Positions 16,989 to 26,365 are shown, counted from the stretch's first letter. The stretch is DNA of 64,000 bases from Pseudomonas fulva (GCF_015680705.1 NZ_JADNYP010000016.1:1-64000), one strand, 5' to 3'. Program-made: numbers and translations. The notes: generated by a model from the sequence alone, not told the origin.

Positions 16989-17424
16989 ACGCTTCGAGTG
17001 CCACTGGCAAGGCTCGCGCCTGTTGCTGGTGGCCTATCTCGCCTGCCTGGCGCTGGCTCTGGGCGTGCTTGGCCTGGCCGCGCTGCCCGGCTGGCTCCGA
17101 CTGGCGCTGTGCCTGGCCTGCCTGACGCATGCTGCCTGGGCCATTCCCCGACGCATCCTGCTCGACCATCCCCAGGCCGTGACCGGCTTGCGCCGTGACC
17201 CCGCCGGCTGGTGGCTGTATTCGCGCGCCGGTGGTTGGCAAGCGGCGCGCCTGTGCCGCGACAGTGTCGCCTTGCCGGGGCTGGTGGTGTTGCGCTTCGT
17301 CCGGCAAGGCGACCGGTTTGCCCGGGCCCAGTGCATCCCGGGCGACGCCTTGGCACCCGAGCTGCATCGCCGGCTGCGGCTGAGGCTGAAGTTCAGCCGG
17401 CGCCGTTGGGCGGCACCAGGATAG
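16972..17424 (+). CDS. YgfX-like membrane protein
   Basis: A 150-residue protein starting with GTG inside the end of sdhE. Two adjacent hydrophobic helices occur at about 18-38 and 40-60, followed by a soluble basic domain with GWWLYSRAGGW. Position and topology match YgfX (CptA), the membrane partner of SdhE in enterobacteria, where it affects cell division and cell shape proteins. The sequence is divergent, so function is by context. Its end overlaps the convergent nadB by 32 bases. Confidence 0.65.
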   Translation: MSSPSERFECHWQGSRLLLVAYLACLALALGVLGLAALPGWLRLALCLACLTHAAWAIPRRILLDHPQAVTGLRRDPAGWWLYSRAGGWQAARLCRDSVALPGLVVLRFVRQGDRFARAQCIPGDALAPELHRRLRLRLKFSRRRWAAPG

Positions 17425-19009
17425 TGTCCAGCGCCCGTGGCAGCAGTTGTGGATAGTCCAGCGTATGGTGCAGGCCTCTGGACTCCTTGCGCGCCATGGC
17501 CGAGCGGATCATCAGTTCGGCGACCTGGGCCAGGTTGCGCAGCTCGATCAGGTCCCGGCTGACCTTGTAGTTGCTGTAGAACTCGTCGATCTCGTCGAGC
17601 AGCAGGCGTACCCGGTGAGCCGCGCGCTGCAGGCGCTTGCTGGTGCGCACGATGCCGACGTAGTCCCACATGAAGCGCCGCAGCTCGTCCCAGTTGTGCG
17701 CGATGATGATGTCCTCGTCCGAATCGGTGACCTGGCTGGCATCCCAGCAGGGCAGGGCCTCTGGCATGTCGACCTGGTTCAGGCGGGATTGGATGTCGAG
17801 CGCGGCGGAGCGTCCATAGACGAAGCATTCGAGCAGCGAATTGCTGGCCATGCGATTGGCGCCGTGCAGGCCGGTGAAACTGGTTTCGCCGATGGCATAC
17901 AGGTTCGGCACGTCGGTCAGGCCACGCTGGTCGACCATCACGCCGCCGCAGGTATAGTGCGCGGCCGGTACCACCGGGATCGGCTGGCGGGTGATGTCGA
18001 TGCCGAACGACAGGCAGCGTTCGTGGACCGTGGGGAAGTGGCTCTTGATGAACTCGGCCGACTTGTGGGTGATGTCCAGATAGACGCAATCGATGCCCAG
18101 GCGCTTCATCTCGTGGTCGATGGCGCGCGCGACGATGTCCCGCGGCGCCAGCTCCTCGCGCGGATCGAAGCGCGGCATGAAGCGCTCGCCGCTGGGCAGG
18201 CGCAGCAGCGCGCCCTCGCCGCGCAGGGCCTCGGTGATCAGGAAGCTCTTGGCCTGGGGGTGGTAGAGGCAGGTGGGGTGGAACTGGTTGAATTCCAGGT
18301 TCGCCACCCGGCAGCCGGCACGCCAGGCCATGGCGATGCCATCGCCGCAAGCGCCGTCGGGATTGCTGGTGTAGAGGTAGACCTTGGCCGCCCCGCCGGT
18401 GGCCAGCACGGTGAAGCGCGCCCCATGGGTGTCGACTTCGCCAGTGCCACGGTCCAGGACATAGGCGCCGAGGCAGCGCTCGCCCTCCAGGCCCAGCCGG
18501 CGCTCGGTGATCAGGTCGATCGCGACGCGCTGCTCCAGCAGCTCGATGTTGGGCTGACGCCTGGCCTGCTCGAGCAAGGTGTTGAAGATCGCCGCACCCG
18601 TGGCATCGGCGGCATGGATGATGCGTCGGTGGCTGTGCCCGCCCTCGCGGGTCAGGTGGAACTCGAAACCGCCGTCATCCACCCCGTGACCTTCGTCGCG
18701 GGTGAAAGGCACGCCTTGCTCGATCAGCCATTCGATGGCTTCGCGGCTGTGTTCGACCGTGAAGCGCACGGCCGCTTCGTCGCACAACCCGCCACCGGCA
18801 TCGAGGGTGTCCTCGACATGGGACTGGACCGTGTCGGCATCGTCGAGCACGGCGGCAACGCCGCCCTGGGCCCAGAAGGTCGAACCGTTGGCCAGCTCGC
18901 CCTTGCTCAGCACCGCGACGCGCAGATGGCGGGGAAGGTTGAGTGCCAGGCTCAAGCCTGCTGCACCGCTGCCGATCACAAGGACATCATGTTGGAATCG
19001 TTGGCTCAT
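17393..19009 (-). CDS. nadB: L-aspartate oxidase
   Basis: A 538-residue FAD enzyme oxidising L-aspartate to iminoaspartate, the first step of de novo NAD synthesis. The N-terminal dinucleotide motif VIGSGAAGLSLALNL is at about 10-24. The succinate dehydrogenase/aspartate oxidase family motifs EFNQFHPTCLYHP, THGARF and AAHYTCGGV are intact. It is divergent from algU in the conserved Pseudomonas order. The 429-base gap to algU holds the AlgU-type promoter. Confidence 0.96.
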   Translation of the reverse strand: MSQRFQHDVLVIGSGAAGLSLALNLPRHLRVAVLSKGELANGSTFWAQGGVAAVLDDADTVQSHVEDTLDAGGGLCDEAAVRFTVEHSREAIEWLIEQGVPFTRDEGHGVDDGGFEFHLTREGGHSHRRIIHAADATGAAIFNTLLEQARRQPNIELLEQRVAIDLITERRLGLEGERCLGAYVLDRGTGEVDTHGARFTVLATGGAAKVYLYTSNPDGACGDGIAMAWRAGCRVANLEFNQFHPTCLYHPQAKSFLITEALRGEGALLRLPSGERFMPRFDPREELAPRDIVARAIDHEMKRLGIDCVYLDITHKSAEFIKSHFPTVHERCLSFGIDITRQPIPVVPAAHYTCGGVMVDQRGLTDVPNLYAIGETSFTGLHGANRMASNSLLECFVYGRSAALDIQSRLNQVDMPEALPCWDASQVTDSDEDIIIAHNWDELRRFMWDYVGIVRTSKRLQRAAHRVRLLLDEIDEFYSNYKVSRDLIELRNLAQVAELMIRSAMARKESRGLHHTLDYPQLLPRALDTILVPPNGAG

Positions 19010-19352
19010 GTCGGGGCACTAGTAATCTTCGGGAAGGGAACGGCACAATAGCCATGCGCAGATGGCATTGTGAAAGTATCGTGAAACCAGAGCGGTTGCC
19101 TTTATAGCAGCCACTGGCGCCGATTTTCCATGGGCGCCGGTCGATCGAGCAATTTTTCTGGGAACTTTCCATCCGGGGTGGATATCCATAGAAGGCTGCC
19201 CGCAGTTCACGATCGCCGTGGCGACGCAGGCAGCAGCTTCATCCGGGCTGGCCCTGCGTATCGAAGACTAGAATATCGACGTGGGCGGCAATGATCGCGC
19301 TACGTCTTCCATGCAGGCCGACCGAGGCCGCAGGAAACTTGCTTGGAGGGGA

Positions 19353-19379
19353 GAACTTTTGCGCGAAGCCCGAGTCTAT
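19353..19379 (+). promoter_or_regulatory. AlgU (sigma-22/RpoE) dependent promoter of algU
   Basis: GAACTT at 19353-19358, then 16 bases, then TCTAT at 19375-19379: a match to the AlgU consensus GAACTT-N16/17-TCTRA. It lies about 60 bases before the algU start, so the operon is autoregulated, as in P. aeruginosa. The rest of the 19010-19438 gap contains no gene that I can support. Confidence 0.8.
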
Positions 19380-19438
19380 GGTTGCAAGCCTGAGCGATGC
19401 TCGTTGCAACGCTCCTTCGAGATCATCGAGGAGTGTTC

Positions 19439-20020
19439 ATGCTAACCCAGGAAGAGGATCAGCAGCTTGTCGAGCGCGTACAGCGCGGCGACAGGCGAGC
19501 GTTCGATCTGTTGGTGGTGAAGTACCAGCACAAGATTCTCGGATTGATCGTGCGTTTCGTACACGACACCCACGAGGCTCAGGATGTGGCGCAGGAGGCC
19601 TTCATCAAGGCGTACCGGGCGCTTGGGAACTTCCGCGGCGACAGTGCGTTCTACACGTGGCTGTACCGCATCGCCATCAACACGGCGAAGAATTACCTGG
19701 TGTCCCGCGGAAGGCGGCCACCGGACAGCGATGTGAGCTCCGAGGATGCGGAGTTCTACGACGGCGATCATGGCCTCAAGGATCTCGAGTCTCCTGAGCG
19801 CTCGTTGTTGCGGGATGAAATCGAAGGCACTGTCCATCGCACAATCCAGCAGCTGCCTGAAGATTTGCGCACGGCCCTGACATTGCGCGAATTCGATGGT
19901 CTGAGTTACGAGGACATTGCCAGTGTCATGCAATGTCCGGTGGGTACCGTGCGCTCCAGGATCTTCCGCGCTCGGGAGGCCATCGATAAAGCCCTGCAAC
20001 CGTTGTTGCAGGAAACCTGA
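19439..20020 (+). CDS. algU: ECF sigma factor AlgU (RpoE/sigma-22)
   Basis: A 193-residue extracytoplasmic-function sigma factor starting MLTQEEDQQLVERVQ, after GAGGAG. Region 2 contains AQEAFIKAYRALGNFRGDSAF with the -10 recognition helix. Region 4 contains LREFDGLSYEDIASVMQCP and GTVRSRIFRAREAI for -35 binding. It controls envelope stress and, in many pseudomonads, exopolysaccharide genes. It is held inactive by MucA-MucB encoded immediately downstream. Length is standard, with no truncation. Confidence 0.96.
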   Translation: MLTQEEDQQLVERVQRGDRRAFDLLVVKYQHKILGLIVRFVHDTHEAQDVAQEAFIKAYRALGNFRGDSAFYTWLYRIAINTAKNYLVSRGRRPPDSDVSSEDAEFYDGDHGLKDLESPERSLLRDEIEGTVHRTIQQLPEDLRTALTLREFDGLSYEDIASVMQCPVGTVRSRIFRAREAIDKALQPLLQET

Positions 20021-20051
20021 GACAGCGGCCACAGCCTTGAGAGGAACCGCC

Positions 20052-20642
20052 ATGAGTCGTGAAGCTTTGCAGGAATCGCTGTCCGCGGTGATGGACAACG
20101 AAGCGGATGAACTGGAACTGCGTCGTGTGCTGAATGCAGCCGGCGATGCCGAAACCCGTGCCACCTGGTCGCGCTACCAGGTCGCCCGTGCGGCCATGCA
20201 CAAGGAGCTGCTGCTGCCGAACCTGGATATCGCCTCGGCAGTGTCCGCGGCGCTGGCCGAGGAAGCGGCCCCGGTAGTGGCCAAGCGCGGCCCATGGCGC
20301 AGCCTGGGTCGTCTGGCCGTTGCAGCTTCGGTCACCGTGGCGGTCCTGGCTGGCGTGCGTCTGTACAACCAGGACGAGATCAGCGGTAACCAGCTGGCAG
20401 CCCAGCAGCCGGCCCAGCAGACCTTGAGCGTGCCACAGGCGCAGGGTCCGGCGGTACTGGCTGGCTACAGCGAAAGCAGCGACCAGCCGACCGGCCCGAT
20501 GGCCAACGGCGTGCTGCAGAACCAGGCCGGCTGGGACCAGCGTCTGCCGGAGCAGGTGCGCCAGCATGCCCAGGAGTCCGCTCTGCAAGGTAACGGCAGC
20601 GCCTTGCCTTATGCACGTGCGGCGAGCATGGAAAACCACTGA
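20052..20642 (+). CDS. mucA: Anti-sigma factor MucA
   Basis: A 196-residue single-pass inner-membrane protein. The cytoplasmic N-terminus MSREALQESLSAVMDNEADE binds AlgU. One hydrophobic helix lies at about 86-104 (LGRLAVAASVTVAVLAGV), and a periplasmic tail follows. Released by regulated proteolysis under envelope stress. The frame is full length, so there is no sign of the mucA truncations associated with mucoidy. GAGGAACC precedes the ATG. Confidence 0.95.
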   Translation: MSREALQESLSAVMDNEADELELRRVLNAAGDAETRATWSRYQVARAAMHKELLLPNLDIASAVSAALAEEAAPVVAKRGPWRSLGRLAVAASVTVAVLAGVRLYNQDEISGNQLAAQQPAQQTLSVPQAQGPAVLAGYSESSDQPTGPMANGVLQNQAGWDQRLPEQVRQHAQESALQGNGSALPYARAASMENH

Positions 20643-20654
20643 TCAAGGACGTTC

Positions 20655-21620
20655 ATGCGAGCGCTACCTCTCCTGCCGTTGCTGATCGGCAGCTGCATGG
20701 CAGCGCCTGCGCTGGCAGCCGGTTCCTCCGCCGAAGCGAGTGACTGGCTGCACAGGCTGGCCCGTGCCGAGAAGGAACAGAGCTACCAGGGTTCCTTCGT
20801 CTATGAGCGCAACGGCAGCTTCTCTTCCCACGACATCTGGCACCGTGTCCAGGACGGCAAGGTCAGTGAGCGGCTGCTGCAGCTCGATGGCCCGGCCCAG
20901 GAAGTGCTGCGCGTCGATGGCCGGGTGCAATGCGTAGGCGGCACGCTGGGCGACGGCGCGGACAGTCCGCCCGATTCGGCGCCGCGTGCGCTCGACCCCG
21001 CGAAGCTGACGAACTGGTACGACCTTGCCGTCACCGGCAAGTCGCGCGTGGCCGAGCGTGATGCGATCGACATTCGTCTCACCCCTCGTGACCAGCATCG
21101 CCATGGCTTCGAATTGCGTCTTGATCGGCGCACCGCCTTGCCCCTGGTCTCCTTGATGGTCAATGACAAGGGGCAGCTGCTCGAACGCTTCCAGATGACC
21201 CGGTTGGACACCGATGAGGTGCCCAGCGAAGCCGAGCTCCAACCCAGCCGCAATTGCCATCCGGTCAAGCGTGCCGCCTCGCTCGAGACGACCCAGGCGC
21301 CTGGCTGGCATTCGCAATGGCTGCCGCCCGGATTCGAACTGGTCGACAGTTGGGTGCGCCGCGGCTCTACCCGCGGCAGCCGGGTCGAACACCTGGTCTA
21401 TGATGATGGCCTGGCCCGCTTCTCGGTATTCATCGAGCCACTCAAGGAGGTCGCAGGCAGCGATGCGCGCGTCCAGCTCGGGCCGACCGTGGCGGTTTCG
21501 CGACACTTGAACGCGGCCACGGGGCCGGTGCTGGTGACGGTGGTCGGCGAGGTTCCGCTAGGGACCGCCGAGCGGGTGGCGCTGTCCATGCGGGCAAGGG
21601 ATGACCAGCCAGGGCAGTGA
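20655..21620 (+). CDS. mucB: Periplasmic sigma-factor regulator MucB
   Basis: A 321-residue periplasmic RseB-family protein with a signal peptide ending at about residue 22 (ALA). The LolA-like first domain includes YQGSFVYERNGSFSSHDIWH, and the MucB/RseB C-terminal domain includes LPPGFELVDSWVRRG. It protects MucA from the initiating protease and senses lipid signals. It starts 12 bases after mucA. No mucC follows, unlike P. aeruginosa; the next gene is mucD. Confidence 0.93.
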   Translation: MRALPLLPLLIGSCMAAPALAAGSSAEASDWLHRLARAEKEQSYQGSFVYERNGSFSSHDIWHRVQDGKVSERLLQLDGPAQEVLRVDGRVQCVGGTLGDGADSPPDSAPRALDPAKLTNWYDLAVTGKSRVAERDAIDIRLTPRDQHRHGFELRLDRRTALPLVSLMVNDKGQLLERFQMTRLDTDEVPSEAELQPSRNCHPVKRAASLETTQAPGWHSQWLPPGFELVDSWVRRGSTRGSRVEHLVYDDGLARFSVFIEPLKEVAGSDARVQLGPTVAVSRHLNAATGPVLVTVVGEVPLGTAERVALSMRARDDQPGQ

Positions 21621-21710
21621 TCGGCTGGCTGTGCGCCGTCCCCCTGCGAGCGCGCCGCTTCAACAGAAATTAACGGTTTGTCATTTGCAAAATTGTCGCA
21701 AATTACTTAT

Positions 21711-21741
21711 AGGTCAGGCTTCTCGGAGTCTGACCTTTCCT
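21711..21741 (+). terminator. Hairpin between mucB and mucD
   Basis: AGGTCAGGCT (from 21711) pairs with AGTCTGACCT (ending at 21737) around a short loop, followed by TTTCC. It resembles a weak intrinsic terminator or attenuator splitting algU-mucA-mucB from mucD. The AT-rich stretch before it (about 21670-21710) could hold another promoter, but I see no clear match. Confidence 0.5.
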
Positions 21742-21790
21742 GCGTTGCAGGGGGCTTACTGATAACTAGGCTCGTTTTGACGGGAGTCGT

Positions 21791-23224
21791 ATGTCACTAC
21801 CTCGCTTGAAATCCTATCTTTCCATGTTCGCTGCCGTGCTGATGCTCGGCCAGGTCCTCACGGCCCAGGCCGAGGAGGCGCTGCCGGACTTCACCAGCCT
21901 GGTCGAACAGGCATCGCCGGCGGTGGTGAACATCAGCACCAAACAGAAGCTGCCCGATCGCCGAATCGTCCAGGGCCAGCTCCCCGACCTCGAAGGCCTG
22001 CCGCCGATGTTCCGCGAGTTCTTCGAGCGCAGCATCCCGCAAATGCCGCGCTCGCCGCGTGGCGATCGCCAGCGCGAGGCACAGTCGCTCGGGTCGGGCT
22101 TCATCATCTCCGCCGATGGCTACGTGCTGACCAACAATCATGTGGTCGCCGATGCCGACGAGATCATCGTGCGCCTGTCCGATCGTAGCGAGTTGCAGGC
22201 CAAGCTGGTCGGTACCGACCCGCGTACCGACGTGGCGCTGCTCAAGGTCGACGGCAAGAACCTGCCGACCGTCAAGCTGGGCGATTCCGGCAAGCTCAAG
22301 GTCGGCGAGTGGGTGCTGGCGATCGGTTCGCCATTCGGCTTCGATCACTCCGTGACCAAGGGCATCGTCAGCGCCAAGGGGCGGACCCTGCCCAACGACA
22401 CCTATGTGCCGTTCATCCAGACCGACGTGGCCATCAACCCCGGCAACTCCGGCGGACCGCTGTTCAACATGAACGGCGAAGTGGTCGGGATCAACTCGCA
22501 GATCTTCACCCGCTCTGGTGGCTTCATGGGCTTGTCCTTCGCCATTCCGATCGACGTGGCGCTGGACGTGTCGAACCAGTTGAAGAAGGACGGCAAGGTC
22601 AGCCGCGGCTGGCTGGGCGTGGTGATCCAGGAAGTCAACAAGGATCTGGCCGAGTCCTTCGGCCTGGAAAGACCGGCCGGTGCCCTGGTGGCGCAAGTGC
22701 TCGAGGACGGCCCGGCAGCCAAGGGTGGTCTGCAGGTCGGTGACGTCATCCTCAGCATGAACGGCCAGCCGATCGTCATGTCCGCCGATCTGCCACACCT
22801 GGTCGGCAGCCTCAAGGATGGCGCCAAGGCCAGGCTCGAGATCATCCGCAACGGCAAGCGCCAGAACCTCGACATCACCATCGGCGCGCTGCCGGAAGAC
22901 GATGCCGATATCGGCGTGGGTGGCCAGGCTGGCGCCGAGCGCAGCAGCAACCGCCTGGGCGTATCCGTGGCCGATCTGACCGCCGAGCAGAAGAAGTCCC
23001 TCGAGCTCAAGGGGGGCGTGGTGATCAAGGAAGTCCAGGACGGTCCGGCTGCGATGATCGGCCTGCGTCCGGGCGACGTCATCAGCCATCTGAACAACCA
23101 GGCCATCGCTTCGGCCAAGCAGTTCACCGAGATCGCCAGGGACCTGCCGAAGAACCGTTCGGTGTCCATGCGGGTGCTGCGTCAGGGGCGTGCCAGCTTC
23201 ATCACCTTCAAGCTGGCGGAGTAG
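21791..23224 (+). CDS. mucD: Periplasmic serine protease MucD (DegP/HtrA family)
   Basis: A 477-residue HtrA-type protease/chaperone that degrades misfolded envelope proteins and restrains AlgU activity. A signal peptide ends near AQA (26). The catalytic triad is His117 (TNNHVV), Asp147 (TDVAL) and Ser220 (GNSGGPLF). Two PDZ domains follow, at about 270-360 and 380-470. Length is typical. A strong terminator lies 125 bases past the stop. Confidence 0.95.
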   Translation: MSLPRLKSYLSMFAAVLMLGQVLTAQAEEALPDFTSLVEQASPAVVNISTKQKLPDRRIVQGQLPDLEGLPPMFREFFERSIPQMPRSPRGDRQREAQSLGSGFIISADGYVLTNNHVVADADEIIVRLSDRSELQAKLVGTDPRTDVALLKVDGKNLPTVKLGDSGKLKVGEWVLAIGSPFGFDHSVTKGIVSAKGRTLPNDTYVPFIQTDVAINPGNSGGPLFNMNGEVVGINSQIFTRSGGFMGLSFAIPIDVALDVSNQLKKDGKVSRGWLGVVIQEVNKDLAESFGLERPAGALVAQVLEDGPAAKGGLQVGDVILSMNGQPIVMSADLPHLVGSLKDGAKARLEIIRNGKRQNLDITIGALPEDDADIGVGGQAGAERSSNRLGVSVADLTAEQKKSLELKGGVVIKEVQDGPAAMIGLRPGDVISHLNNQAIASAKQFTEIARDLPKNRSVSMRVLRQGRASFITFKLAE

Positions 23225-23234
23225 GCGGAGTAGG

Positions 23235-23420
23235 CGGCTGCAGGGCGAGCGGCAAGCGGCAAGCAAGAGCGGGGCCAAACGGCCTGCCGGGCCTCGCTTG
23301 CATCCGGCCGCTCGCCGTCTGGGCATCAAGCCCAGGCCGGCAGAACCAGGCGGGGGCATGTTAGCCCCCGCTTTGCTTTTGTCTGCGGCTTGCGGCTTGC
23401 CACGCGCAGCTTGTAGCCTG
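23235..23420. repeat. CAAGC/GCTTG repeat array around the mucD terminator
   Basis: The left side has AGCGGCAAGCGGCAAGCAAG and AGCGGGG; the right side has GCGGCTTGCGGCTTGCCA, the inverse of the left units. The terminator hairpin sits between them. A similar arrangement occurs at 36795-36890 between gcd and lon, so this is a dispersed intergenic element rather than chance. Confidence 0.55.
23350..23380 (+). terminator. Intrinsic terminator after mucD
   Basis: GCGGGGGC (23350-23357) and GCCCCCGC (23364-23371) form an eight-pair stem over ATGTTA, followed by TTTGCTTTT. It separates mucD from lepA. It is embedded in repeated CAAGC/GCTTG-rich sequence. Confidence 0.85.
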
Positions 23421-23496
23421 CCCACCCTGATTGCAGTACAATTCCCGGCTATTTTTCCGCGGGCGTCCGGCTCGCAGCCTTATCGAGTGTTGACCT

Positions 23497-25296
23497 GTGA
23501 GTGATTTGAGTCATATCCGCAATTTCTCCATCATCGCCCACATCGACCATGGCAAGTCGACGCTGGCCGACCGGTTCATCCAGATGTGCGGCGGTCTGAC
23601 GGCGCGCGAGATGGAGGCCCAGGTACTCGACTCCATGGACCTGGAGCGCGAGCGCGGGATCACCATCAAGGCGCACAGCGTGACGCTGCATTACAAGGCT
23701 CGCGATGGCAAGATCTACCAGCTGAACTTCATCGACACCCCAGGCCACGTCGACTTCACCTATGAGGTCAGCCGTTCCCTGGCCGCGTGCGAAGGGGCGC
23801 TGCTGGTGGTCGATGCTGGCCAGGGCGTCGAGGCCCAGTCGGTCGCCAACTGCTACACCGCCATCGAGCAGGGCCTGGAGGTCATGCCGGTGCTGAACAA
23901 GATGGACCTGCCGCAGGCCGATCCGGACCGGGTCAAGGAAGAGATCGAGAAGATCATCGGCATCGATGCCACCGACGCGGTCGCTTGCAGCGCCAAGAGC
24001 GGCATGGGTGTCGACGAGGTGCTCGAGCGCCTGGTCCAGACCATCCCGGCGCCCCAGGGCGAGATCGATGCGCCGTTGCAGGCGCTGATCATCGACTCCT
24101 GGTTCGACAACTACCTCGGCGTGGTCTCGCTGGTACGGGTACGCCAGGGGCGGGTCAAGAAAGGCGACAAGATCCTGGTCAAGTCCACCGGCAAGGTCCA
24201 CCTGGTCGATAGCGTTGGCGTGTTCACGCCCAAGCACACCCAGACCGCCGACCTCAAGGCCGGCGAAGTCGGCTTCATCATCGCCAGCATCAAGGACATT
24301 CTCGGGGCGCCGGTAGGTGACACCCTGACCCTGGCCTCGACCCCTGAGGTCGAGGTCCTGCCAGGCTTCAAGAAGATCCAGCCACAGGTCTACGCGGGCC
24401 TGTTCCCGGTCAGCTCCGACGACTTCGAGGACTTCCGCGATGCCCTGCAGAAGCTGACCCTCAACGACTCGTCGCTGCAGTACCTGCCGGAAAGCTCCGA
24501 CGCGCTGGGTTTCGGTTTCCGTTGCGGCTTCCTTGGCATGCTGCACATGGAAATCATCCAGGAGCGCCTGGAGCGCGAATACGACCTGGACCTGATCACC
24601 ACCGCGCCGAGCGTGATCTTCGAGGTCAAGCTCAAGACCGGTGAAACCATCTATGTCGACAACCCGTCCAAGTTGCCAGACATCTCTTCGGTCGAGGATT
24701 TCCGCGAACCGATCGTTTCGGCCAACATCCTCGTACCCCAGGAGCACCTGGGCAACGTCATCACCCTGTGCATCGAGAAGCGCGGCGTCCAGCGCGACAT
24801 GCAGTTCCTCGGCTCCCAGGTGCAGGTACGCTACGACCTGCCGATGAACGAAGTGGTGCTGGACTTCTTCGACCGGCTCAAGTCGACCAGCCGTGGCTAT
24901 GCCTCGCTGGATTATCATTTCGATCGCTACCAGTCGGCCAACCTGGTCAAGCTGGATGTGCTGATCAACGGTGACAGGGTCGACGCACTGGCGCTGATCG
25001 TGCATCGGGATAACGCGCACTACAAGGGGCGCGCGCTGACCGAAAAGATGAAGGAGCTGATTCCTCGGCAGATGTTCGACGTTGCGATCCAGGCCGCCAT
25101 CGGCGGACAGATCGTTGCCCGGACGACGGTCAAGGCCCTCAGGAAAAACGTACTGGCCAAATGCTACGGTGGCGACGTGAGCCGCAAGCGCAAGTTGCTC
25201 GAGAAGCAGAAGGCCGGTAAGAAACGCATGAAACAGGTCGGCAACGTGGAGATTCCACAGGAAGCCTTCCTCGCCGTGCTCAGGTTGGATAGCTAG
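23497..25296 (+). CDS. lepA: Elongation factor 4 (LepA)
   Basis: A 599-residue translational GTPase that acts on ribosomes and can back-translocate. G1 is AHIDHGKSTLADR and G3 is DTPGHVDF. The G4 motif is NKMDLPQADP and G5 is CSAKSGMGV. The LepA-specific C-terminal domain ends KRMKQVGNVEIPQEAFLAVL. It starts with GTG and is followed after five bases by lepB, the standard pairing. Confidence 0.97.
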   Translation: MSDLSHIRNFSIIAHIDHGKSTLADRFIQMCGGLTAREMEAQVLDSMDLERERGITIKAHSVTLHYKARDGKIYQLNFIDTPGHVDFTYEVSRSLAACEGALLVVDAGQGVEAQSVANCYTAIEQGLEVMPVLNKMDLPQADPDRVKEEIEKIIGIDATDAVACSAKSGMGVDEVLERLVQTIPAPQGEIDAPLQALIIDSWFDNYLGVVSLVRVRQGRVKKGDKILVKSTGKVHLVDSVGVFTPKHTQTADLKAGEVGFIIASIKDILGAPVGDTLTLASTPEVEVLPGFKKIQPQVYAGLFPVSSDDFEDFRDALQKLTLNDSSLQYLPESSDALGFGFRCGFLGMLHMEIIQERLEREYDLDLITTAPSVIFEVKLKTGETIYVDNPSKLPDISSVEDFREPIVSANILVPQEHLGNVITLCIEKRGVQRDMQFLGSQVQVRYDLPMNEVVLDFFDRLKSTSRGYASLDYHFDRYQSANLVKLDVLINGDRVDALALIVHRDNAHYKGRALTEKMKELIPRQMFDVAIQAAIGGQIVARTTVKALRKNVLAKCYGGDVSRKRKLLEKQKAGKKRMKQVGNVEIPQEAFLAVLRLDS

Positions 25297-25301
25297 GTCC
25301 T

Positions 25302-26156
25302 ATGTCGCTAAATTTCCCGCTGTTGCTGGTCATCGCCGTTGCTGTCTGTGGCCTGCTGGCCCTCATCGACCTGTTGTTGCTGGCGCCTCGCCGGCGCGCA
25401 GCGATCGCCAACTACCGAGGCAGCGTCACCCAGCCAGAAGTGGACGTGGTCGAGCGCCTGGGCAAGGAACCCTTGCTGGTCGAGTACGGCAAGTCGTTCT
25501 TCCCGGTGCTGTTCATCGTTCTGGTGCTGCGTTCGTTCCTAGTGGAGCCGTTCCAGATCCCGTCCGGGTCGATGAAGCCCACGCTGGAGGTCGGTGATTT
25601 CATCCTGGTCAACAAGTTTTCCTACGGCATCCGCCTGCCGGTGATCGACAAGAAGATCATCGAGGTCGGTGACCCGCAGCGCGGCGATGTCATGGTGTTC
25701 CGCTATCCCAGCGATCCGAACGTCAACTACATCAAGCGCGTGGTAGGCGTGCCGGGCGACCAGGTCCGCTATACCAGCGACAAGCGTTTGTACGTCAATG
25801 GCCAGCCGATCGCCGAGCAGCTGGTCGGGGCCGAGCCAGGTACCCTGGGCAGCGCGCAGCTGTACAAGGAGCGCCTGGGCCAGGCCGAGCACCTGATCCG
25901 CAAGGAAATGGCCCGCAATCGCATGCAACCGGACCAGCAGTGGACAGTGCCGGCCGGCCACTACTTCATGATGGGCGACAACCGCGACAACTCCAACGAC
26001 AGCCGCTACTGGGACGATCCTAACATTCCGAAGGAGCTGCACGGCATGGTTCCGGACCGGAACATCGTCGGCAAGGCGTTCGCCGTCTGGATGAGCTGGC
26101 CTGAGCCCAAGCTCGGGCACCTTCCCAACCTGTCGCGGGTTGGCCTGATCCAGTGA
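25302..26156 (+). CDS. lepB: Signal peptidase I
   Basis: A 284-residue inner-membrane protease that removes signal peptides of exported proteins. Two N-terminal hydrophobic segments lie at about 5-27 and 65-80. The catalytic serine is Ser90 in IPSGSMKPTL and the general base is Lys145 in NYIKRVVGVPGD. The box GDNRDNSNDSRYWD is intact. It is in tandem with lepA. Confidence 0.96.
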   Translation: MSLNFPLLLVIAVAVCGLLALIDLLLLAPRRRAAIANYRGSVTQPEVDVVERLGKEPLLVEYGKSFFPVLFIVLVLRSFLVEPFQIPSGSMKPTLEVGDFILVNKFSYGIRLPVIDKKIIEVGDPQRGDVMVFRYPSDPNVNYIKRVVGVPGDQVRYTSDKRLYVNGQPIAEQLVGAEPGTLGSAQLYKERLGQAEHLIRKEMARNRMQPDQQWTVPAGHYFMMGDNRDNSNDSRYWDDPNIPKELHGMVPDRNIVGKAFAVWMSWPEPKLGHLPNLSRVGLIQ

Positions 26157-26206
26157 TACCCGATCGGCGTTGTCCGCAGGACGGCGCCGAATGCATTTCT
26201 GACATA

Positions 26207-26262
26207 GGCTGTGTTCAATGGGACCGCTCGGTCCGGCCGCTGCTCGACAGCGCTCCACAGCC
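26207..26262 (+). promoter_or_regulatory. Structured rnc leader (three-way junction)
   Basis: In the 209-base gap between lepB and rnc, GGCTGTG (26207-26213) pairs with CACAGCC (26256-26262). Two hairpins sit inside: GGACC-GCTC-GGTCC (26221-26234) and CGCTG-CTCGA-CAGCG (26238-26252). By analogy with the E. coli rnc leader, which RNase III cleaves to limit its own expression, this could be an autoregulatory site; this is inference. No protein gene is seen in the gap, where some pseudomonads carry a small DUF4845 gene. Confidence 0.6.
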
Positions 26263-26365
26263 ACACAGTCTTCCAGGAAGTCGATTTGAACAACGTGTTG
26301 AATCCGGCGACTCTCTCCAACGAGACGCCAAACCGAGCGACCGCAGCCGCCCCGCAGGTGAACGC

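Noticed and set aside
20052..20642. Possible mucoidy-type mucA truncation
   Set aside because: The frame is continuous to 196 residues with an intact membrane helix and periplasmic tail.
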